Positions 35,034 through 47,687 of a stretch of DNA of 64,000 nucleotides are shown here, piece after piece (position 1 is the first letter of the stretch; each line of letters begins with the position of its first letter). Source of the stretch: Clavelina lepadiformis (taxonomy: Eukaryota; Chordata; Ascidiacea; Aplousobranchia; Clavelinidae); the NCBI RefSeq assembly GCF_947623445.1, contig NC_135243.1, positions 24,498,479 through 24,562,478 on the forward strand, given 5' to 3'. A program made the translations under genes and the position numbers. Under the pieces are notes generated by a model that saw only the letters and a list, made by a program, of their open reading frames with translations, had not been told where the DNA came from and did no database searches.

Positions 35034-36975
35034 ATGATATAAGTGAGATGCCTATTAAATGGTCACCTATGTGCAGAGGTGGAAAGCCGGTACGTTAAAA
35101 GTACCGGTAGAGGTACTTGGCAAAAAATGTACCGACCGTCGCGGTATTCGCTACTGTTTCAAAGAAGTAGCTCGGTACTTTGCCGGTTCCCGGTACATTT
35201 TGTAAGCGGTTCCTGTTGCAAGTGCAATCTTTGCGTAATTATAGGGTCTAGTTCAGGGGTTCTTAACGTGTGGGTAATTACCCACTAGTGGGGAATTTGA
35301 GGATTTCAAGTGGGTAACGAAACACAATGTTAAATCTGGAATCAGATTTGCGTTGTGCAATCTCAAAAATAGAGCCTGACATTGACTCGATCGTCGCTGA
35401 AAAGCAAGAACAAAAATCGCATTGACGTTGTTTGAAACTACGTAAACGTTCTTTAATGTTATTCTTCTCATTGAAATTGTTCTTTTTGTTAAATAGCATT
35501 GTGCTTTGGGATATGTCACACAGGTCACTAGGATTCATTTTGATTTTTCAGTCAGTTTTAAAAGTATGTGGGGAATATAAGTTTATTAAGTAGCGGAAGT
35601 GGGTAATGAAAAGAAAAAGGTTAAGAACCCCTGGTCTAGTTACAGGCTACTTCAGGTGAAAACATAAGTGATTTCACTCCTTGCGACTTTATTAGACGTT
35701 TGTAGATTACAACAAGAACAAAAAGCGTTAAAATTGGCCAATTTTAGATTAAATAATTTAAGGTTTAATTGAAATGAAGTTTTTAAAAACATATTTCTCA
35801 AAACCTTGAAGTAATCATTTTAAAAGTGCTGATTACCGAAATTGAAACTTTGTGGCTTATTGATACAATATCTCGCAAAATTTGGTTCTTTATGGACCTG
35901 ACGTACTTTACAACCCTCTTGTTGATGTAACTTTTAATTTGCTCGCGTGATTTCCTGGTGTTTTAGTGCTTTAAGCTCGTCCAGAATTGTAATTTTAGAG
36001 TTTTCCAAGGCATTTGATCAACTATTTTATATTTTAAATCAATGTATAATCATACAGTCGCGTTATATTTTATGAAAATTACGAAAATATTTGCTATCCA
36101 CCGACTCTAGAATAATGCGTAAAATTTTTTTACTTGTCTCCGCCCAAACACCCAACCTCAACCCACTGTGTGTCGTCATTTATTGTTTATTGTTTATAAA
36201 TGTATGTTAGATTAAGTATGTTGACGTTTAGTTGCTAACGACCGGTTAACGGTTACTGACAATGGGTTCGTGCAGTTTAGTTATTCAGATTTAACTAAAT
36301 GTTAACTTCTCACTTTTACTGTTTGTTTTGTGCTGGGGAGGAATTTATTGTTTATTATCTTCTTCATCTTGCCTTGTTAGATGATATTCATATTTTTTGT
36401 CTCACTGGTGTATCAAGAATTCAAAGTATGTTACGTCATAATGATCATTGTTAAATAACATTACACTTTGCAGTTTGATCATCATCAGTGCAACAGATAC
36501 CGCGACATTTTCAGTTGACCTTCTGCTTTTCGAGACGTCAATTTTGCTATTCCGATCATAGCGAACGACAATGACGTCACAGTGAACACGCGAGTGTACG
36601 CGATATTTCGTCTCAACAACGCATATGAAGGTTTCTCTTCTCCATCTTTGAGTTTTGTCCCAACTTCTTCACACGAGCGTTTGAAGACGAAGTCACTCAA
36701 CGTTCTTTGGCAGCGCACTTTGGCAGCGACTGGTTTCGTCAATCTAGATATTTCTCTGATCTTTATCCTCAATCCTGCAACAGCAATAAACGTCGTCGCC
36801 ATGACGTCATGCAAATGGAAAAAAGCGCATTGGAAAGTGTCGTCATCATTTATGGACATTTTCGGCTCATCGGAAGATAACTTTTTTATAGAACTGTCAA
36901 GCTAATCGAAAGTGACGTCATATTATTTCCAGAAAATAAACCACGTAGTTTATATGATTTCTATATGAAGGACAT
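35034..36975 (+). pseudogene. ZP-module remnant downstream of ADAM copy 3
   Basis: About 35870-35930 matches ZP exon 4127-4220. About 36125-36180 matches the start of exon 4509-4649. About 36478-36635 matches exon 5394-5565. About 36768-36895 matches the last exon, whose basic site reads NKRRRH here. Exons equivalent to 3954-4056, 4962-5131, 6098-6168 and 6273-6450 are missing. The join after the 5394-5565 equivalent is at the same place as in copy 2. Confidence 0.75.
35254..35633. mobile_element. Non-autonomous hAT-like element with perfect 8-bp target duplication
   Basis: The 380-bp element begins CAGGGGTTCTTAAC and ends GTTAAGAACCCCTG (perfect 14-bp inverted ends). It is flanked by GTCTAGTT at 35246-35253 and 35634-35641. 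Copy 1 shows the empty site at about 2995. There is no transposase frame. Confidence 0.93.
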
Positions 36976-38563
36976 GTAGGTGAGAGAAAAGCTGGTTGAA
37001 TCCCTCCAACGGAAGCGGCATTTTGTGACGTCATACTTGATTGATTGTTGTAGTATCGTACTAGGTCAACCGCCGTGTTTTTTAGTTGTACGATTGCACG
37101 CTAACACTTTTCGAAACTATACAGCATTTTGTAAATTTTATTTACCTTGATATTTTCAGTTCACGGAGAAACCGATTCAATAAACTTTACTCGTCTTAAA
37201 TCACCAGCAAATGCTATTTTCTATACCAAAGTATTCTGTGGTTAGACAATAAAGATAATCTCTGTATTGGATAGGAAGTTATGACTGTGTTATGAATAAT
37301 TCCTTGCTCACATTGCTTCGTCACTTAGTGGTGGGTGGTAAATTAAGAAGCGTATTGTTTCCGCGTTCCAATCTTTCTACAGTGTTAATGGTTTCCACGT
37401 ATGCAGGTGACAGCACGGAATATATTGCTTTAGTTTATTTATTGCTAGTTGCCTTTCTACAATTTTCAACAGTCATGTTAAGTGATTGGAATTGGTAATC
37501 TTGTGTATTGCTTAGTGTGCAGGTGCTTACTTATGAAAGAAGTCGACCAAAATAACAAGCTACTTGCGCGCTTTGATTTAACTAGTTACTGCAGTAACAT
37601 TTTATGTTAAAATAGTTGGCAACCAGACATGGTTATGTGAGAATATGTCATGGTCGTCATGGTCACCTGCGTTTTGTTGCTGAATTTGTAAAATTGTCAC
37701 TAAATTTTGTTTCGAGAGGTCTCATGGTTTATTACAACAGTATTACACCGGCTGTCGAACACGCAACTCAGAGTTCTAACTATTCAGCTACAAAGCAGAC
37801 TCAGAGTTATTGCTTCCGCATTTTCGACCTGGAGATGAAGGCGCTGTCGCGTATTACGTCACAATAGTAATTTCCGTGCAGCGCAAGACGTGATTCATCG
37901 ACGTGAACCTAGAAGGTTCTTGAGCGGTTGAAAGTTGAAACGTAATCTGCATCAGACTTTGAACAAAAGTTGATATTTGCGAATATTACCATGATATTTA
38001 TAGAATGTATTAAGACATAAGCAACAATGGACGACATGTTGCGGTAAGCAAGTCAGGTGACTCACGAAAGAAACGTTGTTTAATTAAGCTACGTAACAAT
38101 TTATCATTATGACGCAACTAACAGTCATAATGCTGTTCGCTGCTCATATTGTGAAAAGACCAAACGTGCGACCTGCTGCCAGGATAATTTATTGCCAAAT
38201 ACGTGCGTTTGTTCGTAGTCTGCTTACTCATTCGCTGCCATCTAAAATCGGTTAAAAGCCAGCCAACCGAGACGTTTTCGAACGTCACAGAGCTTTACGT
38301 GCGTTTGTTTGTAACGGTTGAAAGCTAACTAACGTCACGGAGCTGCCGGCATATTTTGACGTTGATGGCATGATTTTCAGAGGCCCCTTAAAATATTGTT
38401 AAATGCTCTTTTTAAGTTACCTTAACCCAACTGTTTATTCTTGGCCACTTGAGTAAAGTTTTTATTTACGACGCTGAGAAATCTAAACTATGTTTGACCC
38501 GTTACCTCAATAGACAAGTCAGTTAGTTCAATTAGTTGTGAATAATAGGTTTAGTGAAGTAAC
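36976..38563. other. Duplicated flank between ADAM copy 3 and the small-domain gene
   Basis: It is the sister of 17700-19346. AATAAA at 37179 corresponds to 17969. ORFs at 37292-37498 and 37616-37867 are open in both copies but have no recognisable domain, signal peptide or splice support. They are more likely non-coding. Confidence 0.45.
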
Positions 38564-40049
38564 ATGGCCCAGGTGCGTAATATTGATGCATCTGACTTTA
38601 CTGGCAAAGACCTACTCAAGTTCTTTGAAGCTAAAGTTGACGGAGATGAATGGGAAGCAGGAAATCATTTCATTTTTATCGGTGGTCGATACCAAATAAA
38701 AATTGAAGCATATCCTGCACCAACCCAAAAGGGAAATGGAAGACTCTCTGTTGGAGGCCACGCTCACACGTGGGAGACGTTGGAGCCCACTTTGTCAGGT
38801 TCTAAGTTTAATAAAAAATATAAAACATTTTTGGAAAACGAACTTAATTCGCCACATGTGAAAGACTTCAAGGAAATGGAGTTCGAATGTTGTGCGCTGC
38901 TCTTGTTTGAGATCGCTCGAAGGGTTGAGAATGAGAGAGGGATCGATGTAAACTTTCTCACAAGAGATGAAGTGGACAAAGCGATCGACAAAGCGTTAAA
39001 CTGTGAGTTGGGAAGCTCATTGACAGGAATATTTTGCGGCAACATAATGACAAGAAGAAGCAACTATGACGTAATGATGAGCAGGTAAGGTTTATTTATT
39101 ATTTCGATCTGTTTTAATTGAAAGTGACCGCGTGCTTTATTATTGGGTTGCGGAAATCTAAAAATAGCCCGAGTTTAAAAAAATTTGCGCTTTTGACTTC
39201 GTTTGTAAGAATGCGAGCCTGAGCCGAGTTGAGCCTAACCCGAACCCGAACCAGAACCCGAACGTTACCGACGTGAAATGGCAAAAAAGTGTAACACGTT
39301 GCAAGAATTTCAGGCTATAAAATGTCATAAATTTGATTGCGGAGATCGCAAAAACGTTACAATTTACTTCTGTTTTAGAACCCATAAAGTTTTGTTCTCA
39401 ATGGTTTTAGACTTTGCAGCATGAAATTAAAGCTCAGTTTTCTGGAAAGTTGGACACGGTTCATTGTTTATTGAATAAAATTATTTTAAAGTTTAAACAT
39501 ATTCTAGTATAGGTTATATAGTACACAGTACATTACAATATATCATAATAATATATTGCATGTTATGAAGTGCTTTGCTTTGCAGATCAAATGCTGGCGA
39601 TGACAGCGGTGACGGTAACGACAGTGGAGACGACATAGCAAGCGCAATGGGACACATGGCTTTAAACGACAGAGTTCGTGATGTTTGTTTATTTTGTAAA
39701 GCCTAGATCTCCCAACAACGTTTAAATATCTTTTGAACGAGCAATAAGCCCAGATAAATCTTATTTGCTCTGAGCACCGCCTTTATCATTGTCATTAGCT
39801 TCTATTTTGTTTGGAGGTAATCTAAAGATGGGAACTGCGTGTTTGGTAAAAGCAATTTTCGATAACTACAAGGCCACAACTGCAAATAGATCGCAAAGTT
39901 TAAAGCTCACAATATTTTTGTTGCGATGAATATGCATGTTTTTACTGATTGGATTTAAATGTGAATGATTTTGTTTTATTTTAGATTATCTTGGGACCTG
40001 GAAACCTGCTGGCAAGAACAAATTCTTCATAAAACCGACCAGGAAGTAA
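38564..40049 (+). CDS. Small protein of an unrecognised domain family, gene 2
   Basis: Three exons are 38564-39084, 39586-39695 and 39985-40049 (231 aa). It is the sister of the gene at 19347, with the same phases (2 and 1) and splice positions. Residues differ mostly in the first 55 positions and at 85-115, while the core (G-N-G-R-L-S-V-G-G-H-A-H, C-C-A-L-L-L-F-E-I-A-R, D-K-A-L-N-C-E-L-G-S-S-L-T-G-I-F) is nearly unchanged. The acidic linker in exon 2 is four residues longer, with D/S/G repeats. It ends K-F-F-I-K-P-T-R-K. The 250-bp leader is also conserved with the other two copies, suggesting shared regulation. Function is unknown. Confidence 0.75.
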
Positions 40050-40533
40050 AACAATATAAAAGCTTCGCTCATGAATCTCTACCTTTAGATCCATCCTAGA
40101 ATCGTCATCTGCATTTCACAACTTTTATGCATCTTCGCATCTATTAAGACTTCCCTTACGAGTTTCTGCTTATTGGTTTATCTTACAACCGTCATTTGCT
40201 ATTTTCATATTTTATCCATTTCCAACCAGCACTTTGAACTTATTTATAACTTAACATCAATTTATTGGATTGTAAATGTGGGACCAATAAGTTAACAAAA
40301 CATTAAGTATAAATCCAATATACTTGAGTATAAAGTGTTATAAGTTGTTGTTATCAATGTTTAGTTTTACATTTGTATTAATAACCACGTAGTATTAATA
40401 TTTACAACATCTTGCACGATGTGTGTTTTATTACATTTATAAGTGATACTTGTATTTCACTTAAATATTCTTTTTAGTTTGCTTGTATTTATTTAATAGA
40501 GAAATATTTTGTGTACATATCATTCATCTATTG

Positions 40534-40970
40534 CAGTGGTTCTTAAACTGGGGGGCGCGCCCCCCTTGGGGGGCGTGTGACATTCATAAGGGGGGCGCGA
40601 GAGATGACAAACTGTGTATTATACAAGCTATGTCTAAACATGCTTACTTGACTTTCGCTATAGGTTCATTTTTACTAAAATTTTAGAGTGTGTCAGGATG
40701 GCAATTGTATTTTTGAAAAAATGTCAAATGTCAAAATTTCTGAAATTCTGGATTCTCAAATACGTCAATTGTTACGTCATAATATTTGGTGTCTCTCCGC
40801 ATTGAAGCGTATTGTTTTCGTTTACTCATTCACGCAATCCTAGCTCGACTGACTGTTCTCTTGTGTTCTCGTTCTGCGGTGACCTTTTTTTTCTAAAATT
40901 AAATATTAAAATAATTTTAATATTTCTAAAATAATTAAATATTAACTTTGAATCGAATACACTACAGTAG
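40534..40970. mobile_element. Truncated hAT-like element
   Basis: CAGTGGTTCTTAAACTGGGG at 40534, followed by a GC-rich palindromic stretch (GGGGGGCGCGCCCCCC), is a typical hAT-type left end. The site is uninterrupted in the sister flank (about 21350). No matching right end is present. Instead, sequence from about 40970 repeats 40330-40530, so the right part was lost in a local rearrangement. Confidence 0.5.
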
Positions 40971-43900
40971 TTTAGTATGACGTATCAAGAGTTGCTGTTA
41001 TCAATATTTAGTTGTACGTGTGTTAATTATCATTCAGTATTATTATCTATTACATCTTACATAATGTGTGTTTTATTACATTTATTAGTGATACTTGTAT
41101 TTCACTTAAATATTCTTTTTAGTTTGTTTTTGATTAATTAATAGAGAAATATTTTGTGCACATATTTATCATCCATTATACGCTGGAGTATTATATTTGG
41201 TTCCTTGCACATGAAATACAATAATAAACGTGAAAACTTTTAAGAATCGCGCAAACTGAAATGTTTATTTCGTCTGTTGCGTAAGAAAAGCAGCAGCCTG
41301 ATGCAGCACGCATGATTGAGCAAGTTTTCCCAAAAACCGTAAAATTGCTATGACGTACATGGTCGTAATCATGACGTCAAAATTTAAAACGAACGTAATA
41401 GTTATCGTAATTGATCTTAACTGAAAAGAACACAGTTTGATAATAATCTTGCACTGAAGTAAGTAAAAACCTGACAACATTGTGGTAACCAGCATTTTGT
41501 AGTTACCTTCTGGAGTCAAAGAAGTATTTTTCCAAAAAGCAAATAAATCTGCAGCTTTCTTAGAGAGGCTTAAAATGAGGGTTAAGTCAAAAAAACAAGT
41601 TGATCTTATATGAAAGAACATTATTCACTGAATAGTCTGGTAAAATAATTTTGAAAAATAATTCTTGGTTAGGTGGAGTAGTTATCGGTTATAGGCTGGG
41701 TCATATAAGGTACAACGTTGTAAGGCAAGTCTCGCTATATTTCTTTCCTAACTAAACTGAACAGACAACATTTAATAACAAATATTTAACGATAAAACTA
41801 TTAATAACGGATGATTTCCGTGTTTTATGGTGTTTTTAGTATCATCTTCTTTTCATTATTTTTATTACTTTAATGACCATTCCATTGTAAAGGTTTTTCT
41901 GTAGTTAAAAAAATTCGGATTTATTTCAATTACCGTATTTTTCTCTGTAAGATAATTCAACTTAAAGCAAATCATGTGCATGAGAACCTGTCACATTTCC
42001 AACAAACGATGGTTACAAAAGCAGTTTCACCATATGACGGTTGGACAAGAATCCTTGCTATGATTTCATCTGGCTGTGAATTTGCAGACTGACGCTTACT
42101 TAGGAATTTGATAGGAAAAAAATTGCACGTTTAAAATGTTACGACTGCTTTGTGGCGTTATAGCGCTTATAATTATAAGTACTTGCAGAACTATGCTGTA
42201 TGTTGCTTCATATAATTTATCATTTTTTAACTTTTATGATTACAACCAGAGGCTGGAGGTTAAGCCAAGTTAATGTTGCACTTGTACAATAACTGACGAT
42301 GACTAAGTCCTTTGAAAATATTCAACTTCATCAACCAACAGCATGCATAGAAATTGCTCTTATACTGCAGATTTCGACCATATAGTAGGTTGAGTATTCG
42401 GCAAGGCCAGGAAAGAACAATAACCTGTAAAAAGTCCATTCTACTACTCGATCACCAGTGACCGTTAACAGACTTTACATCTTTTGAAAAGTTCGTTATG
42501 GGATTCGTTCATTTAAACTTTAAATCATTTGACGGGTTCTCTCATTAGTATTTGTCATTAAATTGATGTTATAATTGATTCCTTGATAATCATGCGTCTT
42601 AAGCAAAACTAAACGTATGGTTCAACTTTTTTCTGTGTATCAGCTTGTCCCTTTGTTAAAGTTTAACGCAGACACAAGCATGAGTTAGAAATAGTATTTG
42701 CTTATTCATGTCAAATACACTTCCTCTTATAATTAAGACATGAGCTGTTTATTTATGCATTCGAAGCTTTTATGAGCTGTTATGGTTAAAATGAGTTTTG
42801 GATCACGTGACTATTAGGCTATGTGTACACAAATTACATAACTTTAACGGGTTTCGACAAATAAACATGTTTGCTGATTTGAAAAGAATAAAGTCATCGA
42901 AAGGACATTGGCACCTGAAGCAGAACATCTCATGAGTAATCATAGGATTGATATTTGTGCTCAACTCAACGGTAGTAAGACCCCTGCATATCGCTGCTTC
43001 ACCTTTGTTGAAATCATGTTTACATATTTACTAACTCAGCAAATATTCCTGCAACTAAGGCAGGGTTTATGATATTTTACGAGAAGCCTGTTGACAGAAA
43101 TTCTGCAGCTTAAAATATAAAAATTAAAATTAAAGCTCCAGGTATTGGTGTATACAAAATTACTGTGTAAAATTACACAGCAGGCGGTGTATTTTAAACT
43201 GTAACGTGCTGTAATTGTCTAGCGGATATTAAAAATAAAATAATGCCCATGCATGTCTGGTCGTTATGATTAAATCTTTTTTTGATGGTTTATGCTGTGA
43301 TTTTGCTGTAATTATTTGTTTCATGGCAACATTTCACTTGTTGTTGTGCTTGTTTAGTCGGTCCTTGGCACATAATAACTAATTCGGGAATAAAGTAAAG
43401 TTAAATAAAACGCTAATTTAAATGAATTGCTTTTGCAGCTTCTAAAATAATAAAAACCATCACGTTGCAAACTGGTGGCGCCCTTTCAAAACAATAACTA
43501 AAACGAGCTGGCAACAGATGACTTGAGCTCCTTTATATGGGGAATACTTGCCTCATACTCAGATTGTGTAAGTACTTTTAATCTGGCGCAACAAGTTTTA
43601 ACAAAAGAATCAAATCCTTTGTTCGGGTGGAGGCGATGAAGATATTCTTTACTTTGTAAACTTTGATGAATTTGATACCACTTGGTCCTCGCTGTTGTGC
43701 TGACACAAACATTCCAGTGTACGCTCAGATTAACTTAGGTTTAACAAATTATCCAAAACTGCTCGTTTTAATATTTTTCTGCTTTCGATGCAAGATTTAG
43801 TGTGCTGGATGTGCTGGTGTTTTAGATGGATTTTTAAATAAGTCCAAGTTAGTTGCAGATCTTCCATCAAGTTGTTTGTAAATCAGGTACAGCTTTTATC

Positions 43901-44113
43901 GCTACACGTTTTAAATTTCAATTAAACGTTTTACGAAACATTTTGCTTCGGAACTTTCTTAAAAGTCAACCTAATTATTAGCTTATTCTTTTTTCTTAAA
44001 CAACCAAGTTTCGGCAACCCAGGTATCAATGCTGGACTTCACAACTTACTGGGGGTCGCTGATAGACCCCAAGAAAACCTAAGTTTGTTTAGAAAAGAGT
44101 TTTTAGGAATACA
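40970..44113. other. Intergenic region
   Basis: 40970-41200 repeats 40330-40530. 41265-41621 is open on the minus strand but looks random and has a partly homologous, closed counterpart near 21370-21460. From 41,700 to 44,100 I see no gene. A 45-codon ORF at 42139 with a hydrophobic start was noted but has no other support. Confidence 0.45.
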
Positions 44114-45939
44114 ATGTCTATAAAAGTCGATGTTGGGTGGCGACATGGTCCTGGGAAAAATATATTAAAGAAGCTAAAGACATATACCTCGGAATTTTCT
44201 GGGAGAATTTCTTTTTTACCACAGTCAGGAAAGGCGCTAACAATTGCCTTTAACAAAGTTAAAGACCCCACCGAATGCTCAGGAAAGTTGCTCAATGAAG
44301 ACGGGAAACCAACGACATGGGATGAAATGAAACCTCAGTTGCAAGAATTTTCCCTTGGATTATACGAGCAATGTATGAATAAGCCCAACAAGGCTAAGAG
44401 CGTTAGTCAAGAACACTGTGGAGTTTTCTTTATGCTGTTGCTGGAACTCGCCCGTCAACCTTATGTTGGGTCCTTGTCAGAAGCTGAAACCAGAGATGCC
44501 ATCATCGTGGCGTTAAAGAATAAACTATTTGATGAACTGATTGAAATGTTTCAAGCCAGGGACAATGATGAAGCATCGAAACTTCGTGAATTAGAAGAAG
44601 AAAGCGAGGAATGGAAACGAGTAAAAATGGAACTGACAGCCAGTGCAAGACGACCCTACTATGACAAAATATTAAGTATAAAGGCAAGTATTGAAAACAG
44701 TCACGTGGATGTAAACATATGACATAATGAATTATAGTTTGTATGTTGTAAAATAGTAACGGTTACTGTTAAAATTGTAGGCAAATTACTTTGCAATAAA
44801 GGACGTCTTAGGAGTTAAGTCAAGCAAAGGTCTGCTTGGGAGAGGAGGGTTTGGAACCGTCAGGCTGGCTTTTATAAACCATGAAGAGCCGATGGCTGTA
44901 AAATGCATTCCTATAACTGGTTCTGGAAAAAATATTGAAGAAACTAAAAAGCGGTAAAAAATTTTACATTATTACTTCCTTACAAAATATACAAAATACT
45001 TACAAAAGCTTGCAAATTAATTAAACAATAATTCCTTCATATTTTTGAATGTTGTGGCATTTATTTTGCAATGTTTACAGCTACACAGAGGAAATACGTG
45101 TGATGCTGAAAACAAAACATGAAAACATTGTTGCCATAAAATACCACACTCGATGGCCTGGAGATACAGCGCTTGGCATCGTCATCGAGTATTTGCCAGG
45201 TGGAAGTTTAGCTGACGTAATAATTGCAGACGATAAAGCACTTCAAAACGAACATCAGTACATTCCTCACATCCTACGTCTCCGTTTTTGCATTGATATT
45301 GCAAATGGACTGAAATATCTTCATTGTAATTTTCCGTCAAAGCGCGTTGCTCATGGCGACGTTAAACCAGACAACATCTTGCTCACAGCTCATCTTCGTT
45401 GCAAGATCGCTGATTTCGGCTGCTCGGAGTTTGCAACTCGCACGGCGATGATCACAAGTAAAAGGGAAGGAGAACGTTGCACTTATTCTTTTGCATATTC
45501 AGCACCAGAGCGTAAAAAGAACAAAAAACTTCGTCCCAGCACAGCGATGGACATCTACAGCTTCGGCACAATTATGGTTGAAATCATCACCCGACAACTC
45601 ATTTATTATTTTCTGGATGAAACCAATAGCATAGATTTGCAATCTGTGTCAAGCGTTATCAGTGAGATCCAGAATCAATCCGCCTTTCTGACTGTTCTTC
45701 AAAATGAGATGGAAAAGTGCTGTAATTTCAACGAACATCAACGTCCATCCGTGGAAGAAGTGCAAGAAGCATTCATAACTTGCTTTGATGAACAATCCCA
45801 TGCAGAGTTGGACTCACACGTGGCCAACATCACCAGACACATGGACCTCAGGATGCCTCGTTTCGAAGATTACGATTGTGCACCGATGGATGAGTTTGTC
45901 CCTCAAGCAGGGTTTAAGCATAAGGATGAGAACGAGTGA
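44114..45939 (+). CDS. TKL-like protein kinase with the small-domain family's N-terminal domain
   Basis: Exons are 44114-44710, 44781-44952 and 45089-45939 (about 539 aa). Residues 10-150 are the domain found alone in the genes at 19347 and 38564 (T-T-W-D-E-M-K-P at 67-74; F-F-M-L-L-L-E-L-A-R at 105-114). A charged coiled-coil-like stretch follows to about 190. The kinase domain has the glycine loop G-R-G-G-F-G-T-V (about 219-226), A-V-K Lys at about 240, helix C Glu near 258, H-G-D-V-K-P-D-N (Asp about 347; HGD instead of HRD), D-F-G (365-367), A-P-E (395-397) and D-I-Y-S-F-G, typical of TKL/RIPK-like kinases. All catalytic residues are present. The exon 1 end is ambiguous: a GT donor at 44711, or a GC donor (AAG|GCAAGT) at 44684; both are phase 0. 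Intron retention would give a 202-residue protein with the domain alone. Confidence 0.8.
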
Positions 45940-47687
45940 TTGGAATTTAAAGTAGACCAAGACTGAGTAGAATGTTTGATTTTGTTATCATTTTATAATC
46001 TTTGTCATTAATTGTGTGTTTGCACTGGTTTTGAATGTGCATAACAATAACAATATTCTCTGTTGGAATTAATTTATTAAATAATTAAAGGATAAACTTG
46101 AGGCCTTTGCGCTCTACATATCTTTGTGTTGAGAGTTCAAAAGTCTTAAATTTTTGTCACAATGTTTCAAATGTGAGGTAATAAATCCTCTGAGGGTTTT
46201 CTAACTAATTGAAGCTTAAATTGTGCGCTGGTTTTGTTGCTTTGTTTTTTCTGCTTCTTTGCTTGGAGCTGAGTCGATGCGTGTAACGCGGCCCTTCCCT
46301 TGGTAATTAAGTTGACTGAATCGGTTTTATTTTTACAGTAGCGACATTCTAGATTGGCGTTCGATAGGGCAAAGTAGTGATGTTTATCTGATATTTGTTC
46401 AAGCGTAAACAAACCTATTCATATAAATATACGACTAAGCAAGTTTGTATTCAAGTATTTTACATTTATGTTTACATGTAGAATAAGATAATGTATTCAT
46501 ATTTGGTTTTTGACTTGACGTTTAATTCGTTGGCCAAAGAAAATGGTTTCCTGATGGTTATTGTTTAGGGGAAGCACCAGTTCTGCTCAATTTTGTTCAC
46601 AACAAAACATAGAGGCAAAAAGGGGAAATCTTCCCTTGATAAACGGTCGTTCTTATTCTTCAATCATTCCAGGTTACGACTCATCTCTATCTAACAACCG
46701 TCATTAATTTGGCTTCACATCGTATTTAATGAACATATTTGTAGAAGATGTTGATACCTTTAAATATGTAATACGATAATGTTTACAAGTTTTTTAAAAT
46801 GTGATAAAAAATTGTTGCCAATAGCATGATAATATACCAGATAACATTATATAAAATCATCTACAAAGCTAAACAGTCAGCGGCAAGCCTGTTAGCGCAT
46901 GCATTGAAGTAAATAATATCATATCGCTAGGAGAGTAACAAGCTTCAGATGAAACTCTTGTGTAAGGCAATTACCTCATTTGTATGTTGACCTATTTTAA
47001 TATCAATTTTTGCTGGTGTTGCTTTAACTTAAAAATGAAATCTCAACAAATTGGCGGCTTGACGTTGCTTAAACATTAACAAATAAAAGGTTTAGTCATT
47101 TCTTTCCAACATAAACAATGCAGCATTTATTTTCAAATCACCTGCTGTCGTCGCAGCCTGAGGGCCCGCTCTTCAATGAAGAAGCGGCAACTTATTGAAG
47201 TCAGAACAATTAAGATCTAACAAGAAAATATAAAGTTTAGGTTATAGCGCAAGAAGCATTTGTAAAACTTTACACAATTTCACAATTTCAATGTAGGCTT
47301 CTCTCTAATGCCCCCTCTTAACGATATCCTAAGATATCTAATTATGTCCTATTACATAAGAGATCGATATTTTAAGCAAATCGTGCTGCTATTATATGCA
47401 ACAATGTGGTATTTGATGCGGCGACATACGGTAATTTGATGACGTAATTCAAGGTAATTAAATTTAATTTTAGGTAATTTGTATCAATCTTTAATATAAG
47501 GTTAAATATCTTAACAATAAATTGCTTTCCATCTTCATTGAAGTTCACAAGACTGTGCGAGATAATGACGTTTTTTCTGAGCCCTGGTCTCTACTTAAGG
47601 TCGTGCTATTTCGCTGCAACCTTCATAAAACTTTGCTGACCACCAAAGCACAAGCAAGGCGGACAAGACAACTTTGGAAAACTGAAA
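45940..47687. other. Intergenic region
   Basis: AT-rich sequence, no gene seen. The small minus-strand ORF 46167-46412 has no support. Sequence just before 47688 probably holds the 5' leader of the next gene. Confidence 0.45.

Noticed and set aside
41265-41621. 118-codon minus-strand ORF
   Set aside because: Composition is random-looking, there are no splice or signal features, and the related sequence near 21370-21460 is not open.
42136-42273. 45-codon ORF with a hydrophobic start (M-L-R-L-L-C-G-V-I-A-L)
   Set aside because: There is no convincing mature part, splice partner or conservation.
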